From an uncultured bacterium (GTDB lineage Bacteria > CAIWAD01), in NCBI GenBank assembly GCA_903910645.1, contig CAIWAD010000027.1:1-34500 (forward strand): 34,500 bases of DNA, written 5' to 3'. The notes below the pieces were generated by a model, which was not told the origin of the DNA, ran no database searches, and worked only from the letters and a program-made list of their open reading frames with translations. Shown here in pieces: positions 6,447 to 15,300 of this stretch. The position numbers and the translations under genes were made by a program. How positions within the stretch are numbered: the first letter of the stretch is position 1; each line of letters begins with the position of its first letter.

Positions 6447-8204
6447 ATGAAGCGCCTCTCAGTTCCCGAAGCTCGCCGCGCCCTTCACATGTCCCGGATC
6501 CTTCAACCACTCTTTCTGTGCAGCCTGATCCTTTTTACCGCTTGCGCCCAGGACGACACCGAAGAGGAAACCCAGAATGGCAGCCTGGCCGAATACACGC
6601 TGGAGCGGACCTTGTCCGATGAAGCCCAGCGCAAGACCATCGCGTTCGACGCACTGGCCTTCCTGACGGGAAATCTGGGCGACCAGTCCTTCCTGCCGCC
6701 CGGGAAAGTGGCCGACTTCAGTGGCTTTCAATACTTGCGCGACAACGATCCCACAGAAATGGGGCACAACACGGACTTCGTCACCATTGTGGCCTTCAAC
6801 ATCCTGCATCGCCTCTCCCAGGAACAGCTGGACCTGCTGGTGGCCGCCGCCCGGGATCAGGTGGAACGCATCAACGCCTTTGCTTATGCCCGCTTCCCTC
6901 TGCTGGACGCCTTCCGCCGCCAGCTTGAAGCGGACTATCCCACCACATCCACTGGGCTGGACAAAGAAGCCGTCATGGCCTGCACGGCGGATCTCTACCT
7001 GCTGGATGGTGAAATCAGCCTGCGACGGGCCCAGGTGATGGGCCAAGTCCTGCGCGGGCTGGACAATGCCCAGGTCCTGTCCTTGGACAGTCTGCTCAAT
7101 CTGGGTGGAGTGGGGAACTGGGAGCGCGGCTTGAGCGACCCCTTGTCCGGCCTGCACCTGGAGCACGATGAGAATGTGGCGGTGATGACCTTTGCCAGTG
7201 AGATGTGGAGCTGGTACGCAGGGTCCATCGAGGCCGACACCTACTTCTGTCCCGAGCGCCAGGGGACTTACTTCGGGTCCTTCTATCTGAAGGACTGGCC
7301 CGCCATGGGGAATCCGGATTACACCATTGATGAACAGCTTACCGCCAGGGCCGGAGAGGATTTTCTGGGCCTGCTCACCGCCAGCCAGCGCTCCCGTGTG
7401 GAAGGCTTGGTGGATCTGCAGCGGGATGAGCTGCTGGAACTGGTGGAAACCCGCCGGGCCATTGCCACGCTGCTGCGCGGCTACATGCGTGGAGAAGATG
7501 TGGACACCCAGGCGGTCCTCTCCTTGTCCGAGCATTACGGAGCCTTGGACGGGTCCATCTCATGCGAGTACGCCCTGGCATTCTCCCAAGTGGGGCGCGA
7601 CCTGGACGAAGCTCAACGCCAGAGTCTTGAGGCCCTGTCCAGCAGTTTGGGTTATCAGGCCAGCAGCGGGGCTTTCCTCTACTCGGAACCCATCGCCATG
7701 CCGGCCATTCCCAACACCGACTTCCTCTTCGGATCATCCGGGGACACCTTCACTTTGAGCAGTCCCGCTGTGGACGCCCAGGGCCTGCTTTCCGTGGATT
7801 GCACCTGCGATGGCGATGGCACTTCGCCAGCACTGGAATGGGCGGGACTTCCTGAAGCTTGCACCAGCCTGGCCCTCATCATGCATCATGTGGCCATCGA
7901 CAGCACCGTGCACTGTTACTGGATCCTCCACGACATCCCGGCGGACCTTGGCGCACTGCCGGCGGCCGTGACGGACATTGGCATTTGGGGGGCCAACACG
8001 GTGAACGGGCTGGCCGCCTATGCACCGCCCTGCTCCCAGGGGCCGGGCGCCAAGACCTACGAGATCACCTTGTATGCACTGTCGGCGCCAGTGGATTTGC
8101 CGCAAGCCCCCACAGAGGTGGATCGCGACGACATGCTGGCAGCCATGGCTGATCGCACCTTGTCCACAGCCGTCCTACAGGCCACTTATACCCGGCCGGA
8201 ATAG
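6447..8204 (+). CDS. Lipoprotein with duplicated helical domain and C-terminal PEBP domain
   Basis: 585 residues. The N-terminus has a lipoprotein signal ending LFTAC with the lipidated Cys at 33; ATG 6447 follows a GGGGGAAA site. Residues about 40-410 are an all-helical-looking region that I do not recognise. It contains two related segments, about 123-215 and 309-398, sharing L(S/T)..Q, LDG.IS, QV.R.LD.AQ..SL. From about 420 to the end the sequence matches the PEBP / YbhB-YbcL (Raf kinase inhibitor-like) family: SPALEW (460-465), VHCYWILHDIP, then a YAPPCSQGPG.KTYEITLYAL stretch. PEBPs bind phospholipid head groups or small anionic ligands; no enzyme activity is assured. The protein is probably held on the periplasmic side of a membrane. 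It stands alone between two terminators. Confidence 0.75.
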   Translation: MKRLSVPEARRALHMSRILQPLFLCSLILFTACAQDDTEEETQNGSLAEYTLERTLSDEAQRKTIAFDALAFLTGNLGDQSFLPPGKVADFSGFQYLRDNDPTEMGHNTDFVTIVAFNILHRLSQEQLDLLVAAARDQVERINAFAYARFPLLDAFRRQLEADYPTTSTGLDKEAVMACTADLYLLDGEISLRRAQVMGQVLRGLDNAQVLSLDSLLNLGGVGNWERGLSDPLSGLHLEHDENVAVMTFASEMWSWYAGSIEADTYFCPERQGTYFGSFYLKDWPAMGNPDYTIDEQLTARAGEDFLGLLTASQRSRVEGLVDLQRDELLELVETRRAIATLLRGYMRGEDVDTQAVLSLSEHYGALDGSISCEYALAFSQVGRDLDEAQRQSLEALSSSLGYQASSGAFLYSEPIAMPAIPNTDFLFGSSGDTFTLSSPAVDAQGLLSVDCTCDGDGTSPALEWAGLPEACTSLALIMHHVAIDSTVHCYWILHDIPADLGALPAAVTDIGIWGANTVNGLAAYAPPCSQGPGAKTYEITLYALSAPVDLPQAPTEVDRDDMLAAMADRTLSTAVLQATYTRPE

Positions 8205-8240
8205 AAGGCGCAAGGCATCCGACGCGAGATCCCATCTTTG

Positions 8241-8272
8241 GCGGCCGGTTGAGGAACCGGCCGCAGCTTTTT
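8241..8272 (+). terminator. Intrinsic terminator after the PEBP lipoprotein
   Basis: GCGGCCGGTT (8241-8250), loop GAGG, AACCGGCCGC (8255-8264): a perfect 10-bp stem, then five T at 8268-8272. The GGGAG ribosome site of the next gene begins at the very next base (8273). Confidence 0.9.
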
Positions 8273-8281
8273 GGGAGCCCC

Positions 8282-8635
8282 ATGACGATTGTGATGCGCA
8301 CCGCCGGCCTGCTGGCCCTGAGCAATGTCTTCATGACTTTTGCCTGGTATGCCCACCTGAGGAACCTGGGACACAAGCCGTGGATTGTCGCCGCCCTGGC
8401 CAGCTGGGGCATTGCGCTCTTCGAGTATCTGCTGCAGGTGCCGGCCAACCGCATGGGCCACCAGGTCCTTAGCCTTCCCCAGTTGAAGATCCTGCAGGAG
8501 GCCATCACCCTGGCCGTCTTCCTGCCTTTCAGCCTCTTCTACATGAAGGAATCCGTCAAGCTGGACTATTTGTGGGCCTCGCTCTGCATTCTGGGCGCCC
8601 TGTTCTTCATCTTCCGCGAACGCCTCATGGCCTGA
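8282..8635 (+). CDS. DUF486 (DMT-superfamily-like) small membrane protein
   Basis: 117 residues with four hydrophobic segments. The pattern of N-terminal ALSN.FMTFAWYAHL, the mid segment ASWGIALFEYLLQVPANR.G and a C-terminal GALFFIFRE matches the DUF486 family, small drug/metabolite-transporter-like proteins of unknown substrate. Start ATG 8282 has GGGAG 5 bases upstream; the frame is open to 8249, but that part would be terminator sequence. The dihydroorotase gene begins 11 bases after its stop with AAGGAGGA overlapping the stop region, so the two are probably cotranscribed. There is no room for a promoter between the preceding terminator and this start. Confidence 0.82.
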   Translation: MTIVMRTAGLLALSNVFMTFAWYAHLRNLGHKPWIVAALASWGIALFEYLLQVPANRMGHQVLSLPQLKILQEAITLAVFLPFSLFYMKESVKLDYLWASLCILGALFFIFRERLMA

Positions 8636-8646
8636 AGGAGGATTCC

Positions 8647-9996
8647 ATGCAAATGGACGAGTATTGTCTTGGATCGCAGGCGGTTTGGCTGGACGGAGAG
8701 CTGCTTCCGGCGACGCTGGTAATACGGGGCGGCGTGATAGAAAGCGTGCTCTCAAGGGATGGGGCGGCTCCCGCCGGCTTGCCACTGCTGGACCTGGGCG
8801 AAGCCTGGATCCTGCCCGGCATGGTGGACACCCAGGTACACTTCCGTGAACCGGGATTTCCTGAAAAGGAGGACCTGGAGAGTGGCAGCCGCGCCGCCGT
8901 GGCGGGAGGCATGACAGCCTTCCTGGAAATGCCCAACACCAAACCCCTTACCGTGGATGAGGCCAGCCTGGCCGACAAAGTGGCGCGGGCCACCGGACGC
9001 TGCTGGTGCGACTTCGGCTTTTTCATGGGCGCCACGGAAGAGAACGCCCACCGCCTTCACGAATTGGAGGTCCTGCCGGGCTGTTGTGGTGTGAAGATCT
9101 TCATGGGATCCTCCACCGGATCCCTGCTCCTGGCGGATGATGACGGTCTGCGTCGGGCCCTGTCCCACGGACACAGCCGGGTGGCGGTGCACGCCGAGGA
9201 CGAGGGCCGCCTGCGCCAGTTGAAGGCCGCGTTGGAACAGGCCGACCACCCGCGCTGGCATCCCCGTCTGCGGGATCCCGAGTGTGCGCGTCTGGCCGTG
9301 TCGCGTCTGCTGGAGGCATCGGAGACCACGGGCCGCGCCGTGCACATACTTCACATGACCAGCGCGGAGGAGATGGAGCTTCTGCGCGCGCTGCCAAAGG
9401 GCGTGCTGGGCGGGCGCGTGTCGGCGGAGTTGACGCCCCAGCACCTGCTGCTGGAGGCACCGGCCTGCTATGAAGAGCTGGGGTGGCGTGCGGTGATGAA
9501 TCCGCCCATCCGCGAGGCCATCCATCGGGAGGCCTTGTGGGAGGCCTTGCGGGAGGGGAGCATCCACATCCTGGGCAGCGATCACGCCCCGCACACAGTG
9601 GAGGAGAAAGGCCGGCCCTATCCCACGGCGCCCAGCGGCATGCCGGGCACGGAGACCATGCTTCCATTGATGATGGATCAGGTTTTACGGGGGAGGCTTG
9701 GACTGAATCGCCTGGTGGCCCTGCTGGCGGAGGAGCCTGCGCGGCTGTTTGGGATTTCAGGAAAGGGCCGAGTGGCCCCTGGCATGCGGGCGGACTTCAC
9801 GGTGGTGGATCCCGGGCGGGAGTGGGCGGTGGACGAGGCGCTGCTGCAAAGCCGCTGTGGCTGGAGTCCCTTTCATGGCCAAAGGCTGAGGGGAAAGGTG
9901 TCCCACACCATTGTGCGCGGCCAGGTGGTCTACGAAAACGGACGCTTCGCAACAGAGGCCAAGGGGCGGCCACTTGACTTCGATCATGCCCACTGA
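8647..9996 (+). CDS. pyrC: Dihydroorotase (Bacteroidota-like subfamily)
   Basis: 449 residues of the amidohydrolase superfamily; would close carbamoyl-aspartate to dihydroorotate in pyrimidine synthesis. Visible features: DTQVHFREPG (61-70), MPNTKP (95-100), candidate carboxylated Lys K150 (GVKIFMGSSTG), H182 (VHAEDE), H233/H236 (HILHMTS), and SDHAPH (311-316). The usual HxH is QxH here (Q63, H65). From memory, dihydroorotases of Bacteroidota have D-D-Q-V-H-F-R-E-P-G at this place, so this is a subfamily trait rather than decay. The C-terminal CGWSPF.G also fits that group. No other pyr gene is nearby, so a related amidohydrolase role (hydantoinase or allantoinase-like) cannot be fully excluded. 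AAGGAGGA precedes ATG 8647. Confidence 0.88.
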   Translation: MQMDEYCLGSQAVWLDGELLPATLVIRGGVIESVLSRDGAAPAGLPLLDLGEAWILPGMVDTQVHFREPGFPEKEDLESGSRAAVAGGMTAFLEMPNTKPLTVDEASLADKVARATGRCWCDFGFFMGATEENAHRLHELEVLPGCCGVKIFMGSSTGSLLLADDDGLRRALSHGHSRVAVHAEDEGRLRQLKAALEQADHPRWHPRLRDPECARLAVSRLLEASETTGRAVHILHMTSAEEMELLRALPKGVLGGRVSAELTPQHLLLEAPACYEELGWRAVMNPPIREAIHREALWEALREGSIHILGSDHAPHTVEEKGRPYPTAPSGMPGTETMLPLMMDQVLRGRLGLNRLVALLAEEPARLFGISGKGRVAPGMRADFTVVDPGREWAVDEALLQSRCGWSPFHGQRLRGKVSHTIVRGQVVYENGRFATEAKGRPLDFDHAH

Positions 9997-10086
9997 CAAG
10001 CAGATCAGCTCTTTGTCGGCCCTGCTCGAGCTTGCACCTGCAGGGGGATTGTCAGACCTTTGGCCGTCACACAAGGGAAGCGACAC

Positions 10087-10680
10087 ATGACTCTGGCCAA
10101 TTGGCTTACCTCCGCCCGCTTGCTGCTCAGTCCTGTCTTCGTGCTGGTGTTCATGCAGGAGGGACTTTGGGCGCGCGTGGCCGCCCTGGCCATTGTGGTG
10201 GTGTCGGAACTCACCGACGCCTTTGACGGCCACTTGGCTCGTTCCCGTGGTGAAGTGACGGATTTCGGCAAGCTGCTGGATCCCCTGGCGGACAGTGTAA
10301 GCCGAATGAGTGTGTTCATCGCCTTCATGGCGGCCGGCCTGATCCCCTGGTGGATGGTGCTCATCTTCGTCTACCGGGACAGCCTCATCAGCACCATGCG
10401 CACCATTTGCGCCTACCGTGGTGAAGTGGTGGCCGCGCGCAGCAGCGGCAAGATCAAGGCCATCATCCAGGCCACGGTGATCATCGCCATCCTGTTGGGC
10501 CGCATTGTCAGCGTCATGTGGAGCACGGTCCTGCCCGAGCCCCTGCTGAACCAGGTGGCCTGGTGGCTGGTGCTGCTGGCGGCCCTTTACACCTTCTACA
10601 GCCTCTACGAGTATCTGGCCGCCAACTGGAGCGTTGTGTCCAGCGCCGGTCGCGGCAACGCGGGGCGTCAGGCCGCGTGA
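10087..10680 (+). CDS. pgsA: CDP-alcohol phosphatidyltransferase (PgsA-like)
   Basis: 197 residues, integral membrane. Residues 44-69 hold the complete family signature D(x)2DG(x)2AR(x)8G(x)3D(x)3D (D44, D47, G48, A51, R52, G61, D65, D69). These Asp residues bind the metal and the CDP-linked substrate. The start MTLANWLTSARLLLSPVFV is typical of PgsA, which joins CDP-diacylglycerol and glycerol-3-phosphate to give phosphatidylglycerol phosphate. Other alcohol acceptors are possible in this family. ATG 10087 has AAGGGAAG 7 bases upstream. The stop overlaps the HAD phosphatase start (GTGA). A HAD phosphatase beside a PgsA could suggest a phosphatidylglycerophosphate phosphatase, but the HAD subtype does not match the known ones. 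Confidence 0.86.
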   Translation: MTLANWLTSARLLLSPVFVLVFMQEGLWARVAALAIVVVSELTDAFDGHLARSRGEVTDFGKLLDPLADSVSRMSVFIAFMAAGLIPWWMVLIFVYRDSLISTMRTICAYRGEVVAARSSGKIKAIIQATVIIAILLGRIVSVMWSTVLPEPLLNQVAWWLVLLAALYTFYSLYEYLAANWSVVSSAGRGNAGRQAA

Positions 10681-11492
10681 CGGAGCGCTTGAAGCCTCTG
10701 TCCGCATGGACGAGCCAGCAGGCCGCCGCCCTGCGCATCCTTTTCACCGATATCGACGACACGGTCTCCAGCGAGGGCCGCATCACTGCGGAGGCCTACG
10801 CCGCGCTGTGGAAGGCCCAGACAGCGGGGCTGCGCGTGGTTCCGGTCACGGGAAGGCCGGCGGGCTGGTGCGACCATATTGCCCGCATGTGGCCGGTGGA
10901 TGGCGTTATTGGCGAGAATGGCGGTCTGGTCTTCCGGCTTGAAGGGGGGAAGATGGCTCGCCACTTCCTTTACGATGAAGCCACCCGGGCGCAGTTCCGT
11001 CAACGCCTGGAGTTGGTGAGGGAGGATATCCTGCGCCGTGTGCCGGGTGTGGGAATCGCCAGCGACCAGGCCTATCGCGAATACGATCTGGCCATTGACT
11101 TCTGCGAGGATGTGCCCCGTCTGCCCCTTGAGGAGGCGCGCCGCATCCAGGCCATTTTCGAGGAACACGGCGCCACGGCCAAGATCAGCTCCATTCATGT
11201 GAACGGCTGGTATGGGGACTTCGACAAGGTGCGCGCGGCCCAGGACTATGTGCGCCACTTCGCCGGCATGGATCCTGTTGCCCAGCGGGATCAGTGCGCC
11301 TTCAGCGGGGACAGTCCCAATGACGAGCCCATGTTCGCCTGGCTGGAGGAGAGCAGTGTGGGCGTGGCCAATCTTCAACCCTTCCTGCAGTTGCTGAAGC
11401 ACCATCCCGCATATCTGGCCCCTGCTCCCGGCGGCGAAGGCTTCGCCTGCCTCGTGGAGCGACTGGTCTCCCTGCGCAGCAGCCTTGGCTGA
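10677..11492 (+). CDS. HAD-superfamily (IIB, Cof-like) phosphatase
   Basis: 271 residues. Motif I is TDIDDT (nucleophile D25, general acid D27), motif II VTGR (T58), motif III Lys within DFDKVRAA (K184), motif IV GDSPNDEPMF (D212, D216). The cap between motifs II and III is of the IIB type found in Cof, sucrose-phosphate and mannosyl-3-phosphoglycerate phosphatases. The substrate is not predictable; a sugar phosphate or the PgsA product are candidates. GTG 10677 is chosen as start because it overlaps the pgsA stop by 4 bases; the longer open frame upstream lies inside pgsA. It is the last gene of this plus-strand group and converges with mtgA. Confidence 0.84.
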   Translation: MTERLKPLSAWTSQQAAALRILFTDIDDTVSSEGRITAEAYAALWKAQTAGLRVVPVTGRPAGWCDHIARMWPVDGVIGENGGLVFRLEGGKMARHFLYDEATRAQFRQRLELVREDILRRVPGVGIASDQAYREYDLAIDFCEDVPRLPLEEARRIQAIFEEHGATAKISSIHVNGWYGDFDKVRAAQDYVRHFAGMDPVAQRDQCAFSGDSPNDEPMFAWLEESSVGVANLQPFLQLLKHHPAYLAPAPGGEGFACLVERLVSLRSSLG

Positions 11493-11570
11493 GCCTGCTT
11501 GGACCAGAAGCGCTCTCCTGCGGCAGCTATTTATTCAATGATCATCATCCCAGTGAACGCAGAGGTCTCT

Positions 11571-11605
11571 TGTCAGCACGAATTCCCGCATTCGTGGGAG
11601 TGACA
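11571..11605. repeat. Interrupted palindrome between convergent genes
   Basis: CACGAAT (11577-11583) and ATTCGTG (11590-11596) pair around TCCCGC, and TGTCA (11571-11575) pairs with TGACA (11601-11605) outside it. There is no clear T-run. It may act as a weak two-way 3'-end hairpin for the HAD and mtgA transcripts, or be a REP-like element; only one copy was seen. Confidence 0.4.
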
Positions 11606-11637
11606 GCAGGGCCCGCTCCCGAGATGCCGGCCGGAGA

Positions 11638-12378
11638 TCAGGGTGCCAGGGGGCCCAAATAGGAGGAGCCGCCCAGCATGCGCATCTGGCCCTGGATCCA
11701 GGCGGCGCGCTGGCGCACATAGGGACCGGGGCGGGCGGCGCTGTACCTGCGTGGTGAAGGCAACACGGCGGCCAGGCGGGCGGCCTGGGCGGCGTCCACG
11801 CGATCCGGGCGGGTGCCCAGCAGTTCGTCGCAGGCGGCGCCCACTCCGTAGATGCCATCGCCAAACTGGGCCACATTCAGGTAGACCTCCAGGATGCGAC
11901 GCTTGGGCCAGGCTGTTTCCAGCATCACGGTGATGCCGGCCTCCAGACCCTTGCGCAACCAGCTGCGCCCCGGCCACAGGAAGAGGTTCTTGGCGGTCTG
12001 TTGGCTGATGGTGCTGGCGCCCCGCACGCGACGGCCACGGCTGTTGTGGCGAAAGGCCTTGCCAATGGATTCCATGTCGAAACCCCAGTGGTCGGCGAAG
12101 AGCTGGTCCTCTGAAGCCAGGACGGCCAGGGGCAGGTTCGGGCTCATGTCGTCCAGGTCCACCCAGCGGTGGCGCAAGGGCGGCGCGTCCTTACGAAACA
12201 GGGACTGCACCTGATGGCGGAGCATGAAAGTGCTGGTCAGGGGCGGTACCCAACGCATGCTCACCACCATCAGCGCCAGCAGGACAAAGAGTCCCAGAGC
12301 GCCTTTCGCCAGACGCAGGCCCTGCCGCCTGGCCTTCACCTTCCAACCCGTGGCGGGCTGGCCTGCAGATCGCTTCAT
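11638..12378 (-). CDS. mtgA: Monofunctional peptidoglycan glycosyltransferase MtgA
   Basis: 246 residues: one N-terminal membrane anchor (about 26-44) and a GT51 domain in the periplasm that polymerises lipid II into glycan strands. All GT51 motifs are visible: [14 protein letters not shown] with catalytic E90, [13 protein letters not shown] (119-131), RKGLE (142-146), [10 protein letters not shown] (159-168) and RLAAVLPSP. There is no transpeptidase domain, so this is the MtgA type and not a class A penicillin-binding protein. ATG 12378 overlaps the stop of the PHP-sensor fusion gene by 4 bases, and the upstream ATG at 12426 is inside that gene. Coupling to a signalling gene is unexpected for this enzyme. 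Confidence 0.92.
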   Translation of the reverse strand: MKRSAGQPATGWKVKARRQGLRLAKGALGLFVLLALMVVSMRWVPPLTSTFMLRHQVQSLFRKDAPPLRHRWVDLDDMSPNLPLAVLASEDQLFADHWGFDMESIGKAFRHNSRGRRVRGASTISQQTAKNLFLWPGRSWLRKGLEAGITVMLETAWPKRRILEVYLNVAQFGDGIYGVGAACDELLGTRPDRVDAAQAARLAAVLPSPRRYSAARPGPYVRQRAAWIQGQMRMLGGSSYLGPLAP

Positions 12379-15300
12379 GCACTCCCCAGAAAGTCGTAGC
12401 CAATCTTCTTGCGCAGGTCGCTCCATGCAGCCAACAGCCGCTTGATGGCCGCCTCCTCCGCGGCGCTCCAGTCGGATGGCGTGGTCCAGTTCACGGGATC
12501 CCGCCCTTCGCTCAAGGCCTGGGCCTGCCGATAGAGGCGCAAGCGCTGGATGCTCTCATAGTCCGCCGCCAGATTCTCATGCAGTTCCCGTCCCAGGCGT
12601 CCCAGCTCATGCAGGCGTGACAGGCGATCCATGGTGTGCGTCTCCACCAGCTCGTGGCGCAGGGCGTAAAGACGGCCGGTGTTCACCAGAGGAAGCAGGA
12701 CTTCCTTCAAATTCAGCGCCCGCGCGCCGCCTGGTGTGCTCATGGGCAGCAGGATGTTGCCGCGCAGACCCAGTCCGGGCCTGGACAGCAGCGTGTTCTG
12801 GGCAAGGTGTGGCAGGAAGGGGGGGTGCTGGCGGATCTCGGCGGCCACATGGGCGCGCAGTTCCCGCGTTAGGGCCTGGCAGGCCTCGCCTCCCGAACCC
12901 GCCACGGGCCGGAAATCGAAGGCGATGTTCAGGTCCAGCAGCTCCTGAGGTCCGGCTTCGCGGATCCAGCGGCTGAAGGAGTTCTTCCAGCCGTCCAGAC
13001 TCTGGTTCCAGGCGGGACGGGACGCCATTACGCCGCCCAGGCAGGGGCGATAGCCGGCCTGGGCCAGGCCTTCGCACACGCGCCGCCCCAACTCCAGGAA
13101 CCAGGCGGCGCATACCTCCTCGCGGCCCGCTGGAGGATTCTGATAGACAATGCCGTTGTCCTGGTCGGTGAGCAGGGTCTGCTCCATGCGGCCCTCGCTT
13201 CCCATGGCCAGGAAGGCGAAAGGCAACGGCGCCGGACCCAGATCCTCCAGCGCCAACTCAAGCAGGCGTTCCACCACCGCGTCGGCGGCGCTGCTAACCA
13301 GCCGGTTCAGGGCGCGCACACGCGTGCCGCTACCCAGCAGCGCATGCACCAGGCGTGGCAACCGCTCCGCCGCCTCGGCCAGGGCCACGGGACCTGACGC
13401 GTGGCGCAGGCTGTGGGTCAGGATCATGGTGCTGTAGTGGCGGAAGTGCACCAGATTGCGATCGCGCAACAGACCCACCAGACGACCGGCCTCATCCACC
13501 GCCACCAGATGGCCAATGCGGCGGTTCTGCATCTGCAGGATGGCCTCGTGCACCAGGGCATGCACGCTGATGGTGCTCAAGGGCGCGCTCATGATCTCGC
13601 GGACGGGGCGGCTGGGATCCAGGCCGCCGCCAGTGACGCGGGCGCGGAAATCGCGGTCGGTGACCAGTCCCACGGGCTCGCCCGTGTCGGTGACCACCAC
13701 CAGGGCGCTGGAATCCGCCAGCACCATGCGCCGGGCGGCCTCGGCGATGCTGCGTCCTGGTGGCAAGGTGGGCGCGGGTCGGATCGCCGGCGCCACGGGT
13801 TCCTGCAAGTGGAAAAGCGTGCTCTGCAATTGGCCGATCAATTCGTTGCGTCTGGCTTCCTCGCGCAGCTTGTCGCTAAGGTCCTCCAGCACGCCGTCGC
13901 ACAGCACGCGGCCCTCTTCCCTCACCAGCACTGCGAAGAGCCTCGCCTCCAGCCGGGATCCATCCATGCGTCGCAGGGCCAGGCGCGGAACCTCCACGCT
14001 GTCCTCGCGCTCCAGGCGGCCGCGCAGCTCCTGCCTGGTTTCCGCGTCTGCCACCTGCTCCAGCCAGTCCAGACCTTCAATGGACGCGTCGTCGGCCATT
14101 CCCAGCAGGCGGCGCAAGGCGGGGTTGGCCTCGCGCAGCAGGGCGCCATCCGTCCACTCGCTGCGGAACACTCCCATGCGGATGCTGCGTGTGAGTTTGC
14201 GGTAATGCACGCGGCTGCGCTTCAGGGCGGCGGCCAGCTCCTTGTGCCGACCAATGTCACGCGCCACCAGGATGAATCCCCGGCGTCCGTCGAAGGCGAT
14301 GGGCGTGGCGCTGAAGAGCACTTCCGGGCGTGTGTCGTCCAGTGCCCGCAGACGCGCCTCCAGCGATGGAGCGGCGGCGCCGCCATCCATCAGGGCCTGC
14401 AACCACTCCCGGGCACGCCGGTCAGTCGTGTTCTCATCCGGCAGAAGGTCCAGGGCATGGCGACCCGCCAGGGCCCCCGGCCCGCCGCCGCAGAGCAGTT
14501 CCATGGGGCGGTTGGCGTAGCTTACATCGCCGTCCAGCACCATCAACATGCCTTCACTGCCAGCCTCCGCCAGGCTGCGGTACTTCTCCCGGCTCTCCTT
14601 CAACTCCCGCTCGGCCTGGGCGCGGCGGGTCTCCAGCAGGAGACTTTGGCGCATGGCATAGAGCTGAAGCAGGCCCACCGCCAGCGCAATGCCCAGGCTG
14701 ATCCACACCAGACGCGTGCGCACCCTGGCAATTTCCGCCTGCACATCCTGGGTGTAGATGCCGGTGCCAATGACCCAGCTCCACGGGCGGAAGGCCTGCA
14801 CATGGGAGAGCTTGGGCACAATCTGATCCGGATCGTCCTTCCACTGCCAGTCGTAGCCCACATAGCCGGACTCGCGCTCCTGCACGGCCCGCACGAACTC
14901 CACGAAAACCAGGAAGCCCCGGGGATCCTTGAAAGTGGACAGGTCCTTGCCTTCCAAATCCGTGCGCCAGGGATGCATCACCATCACCGGCCGCATGTCC
15001 GTGATCCAGAAGTAGTCCTTGCCCTCGGCGCCATAGCGCATCAGGCGAATGCGTTCGGCGGCCTCGCGCTGGGCCTGTGCCAGGGGAAGGCGTCCCGCCG
15101 CGGCATCATCGGCGTATTCCTGCAGGATGCTGGCCGCCACCCGTGTCAGTTCGCGGATGGTCTCCTTCTTGCGCTCCAGCAGCTGCTCCTCCATGGCAGG
15201 GATGAGAGCGCCGAAGATGGCCCACAGGAAGAGCAGTCCCGCCAGCATGGCGGGCAGGCCGATGTGGAGCAGGAAGCTTCGCCAGTTGCCCGCGCCGGAC

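Noticed and set aside
8827-8856. Loss of the first metal His (HxH to QxH) read as an inactive dihydroorotase
   Set aside because: D-x-Q-V-H-F-R-E-P-G is, as I recall, normal for the Bacteroidota-type subfamily, and the other metal residues are present.
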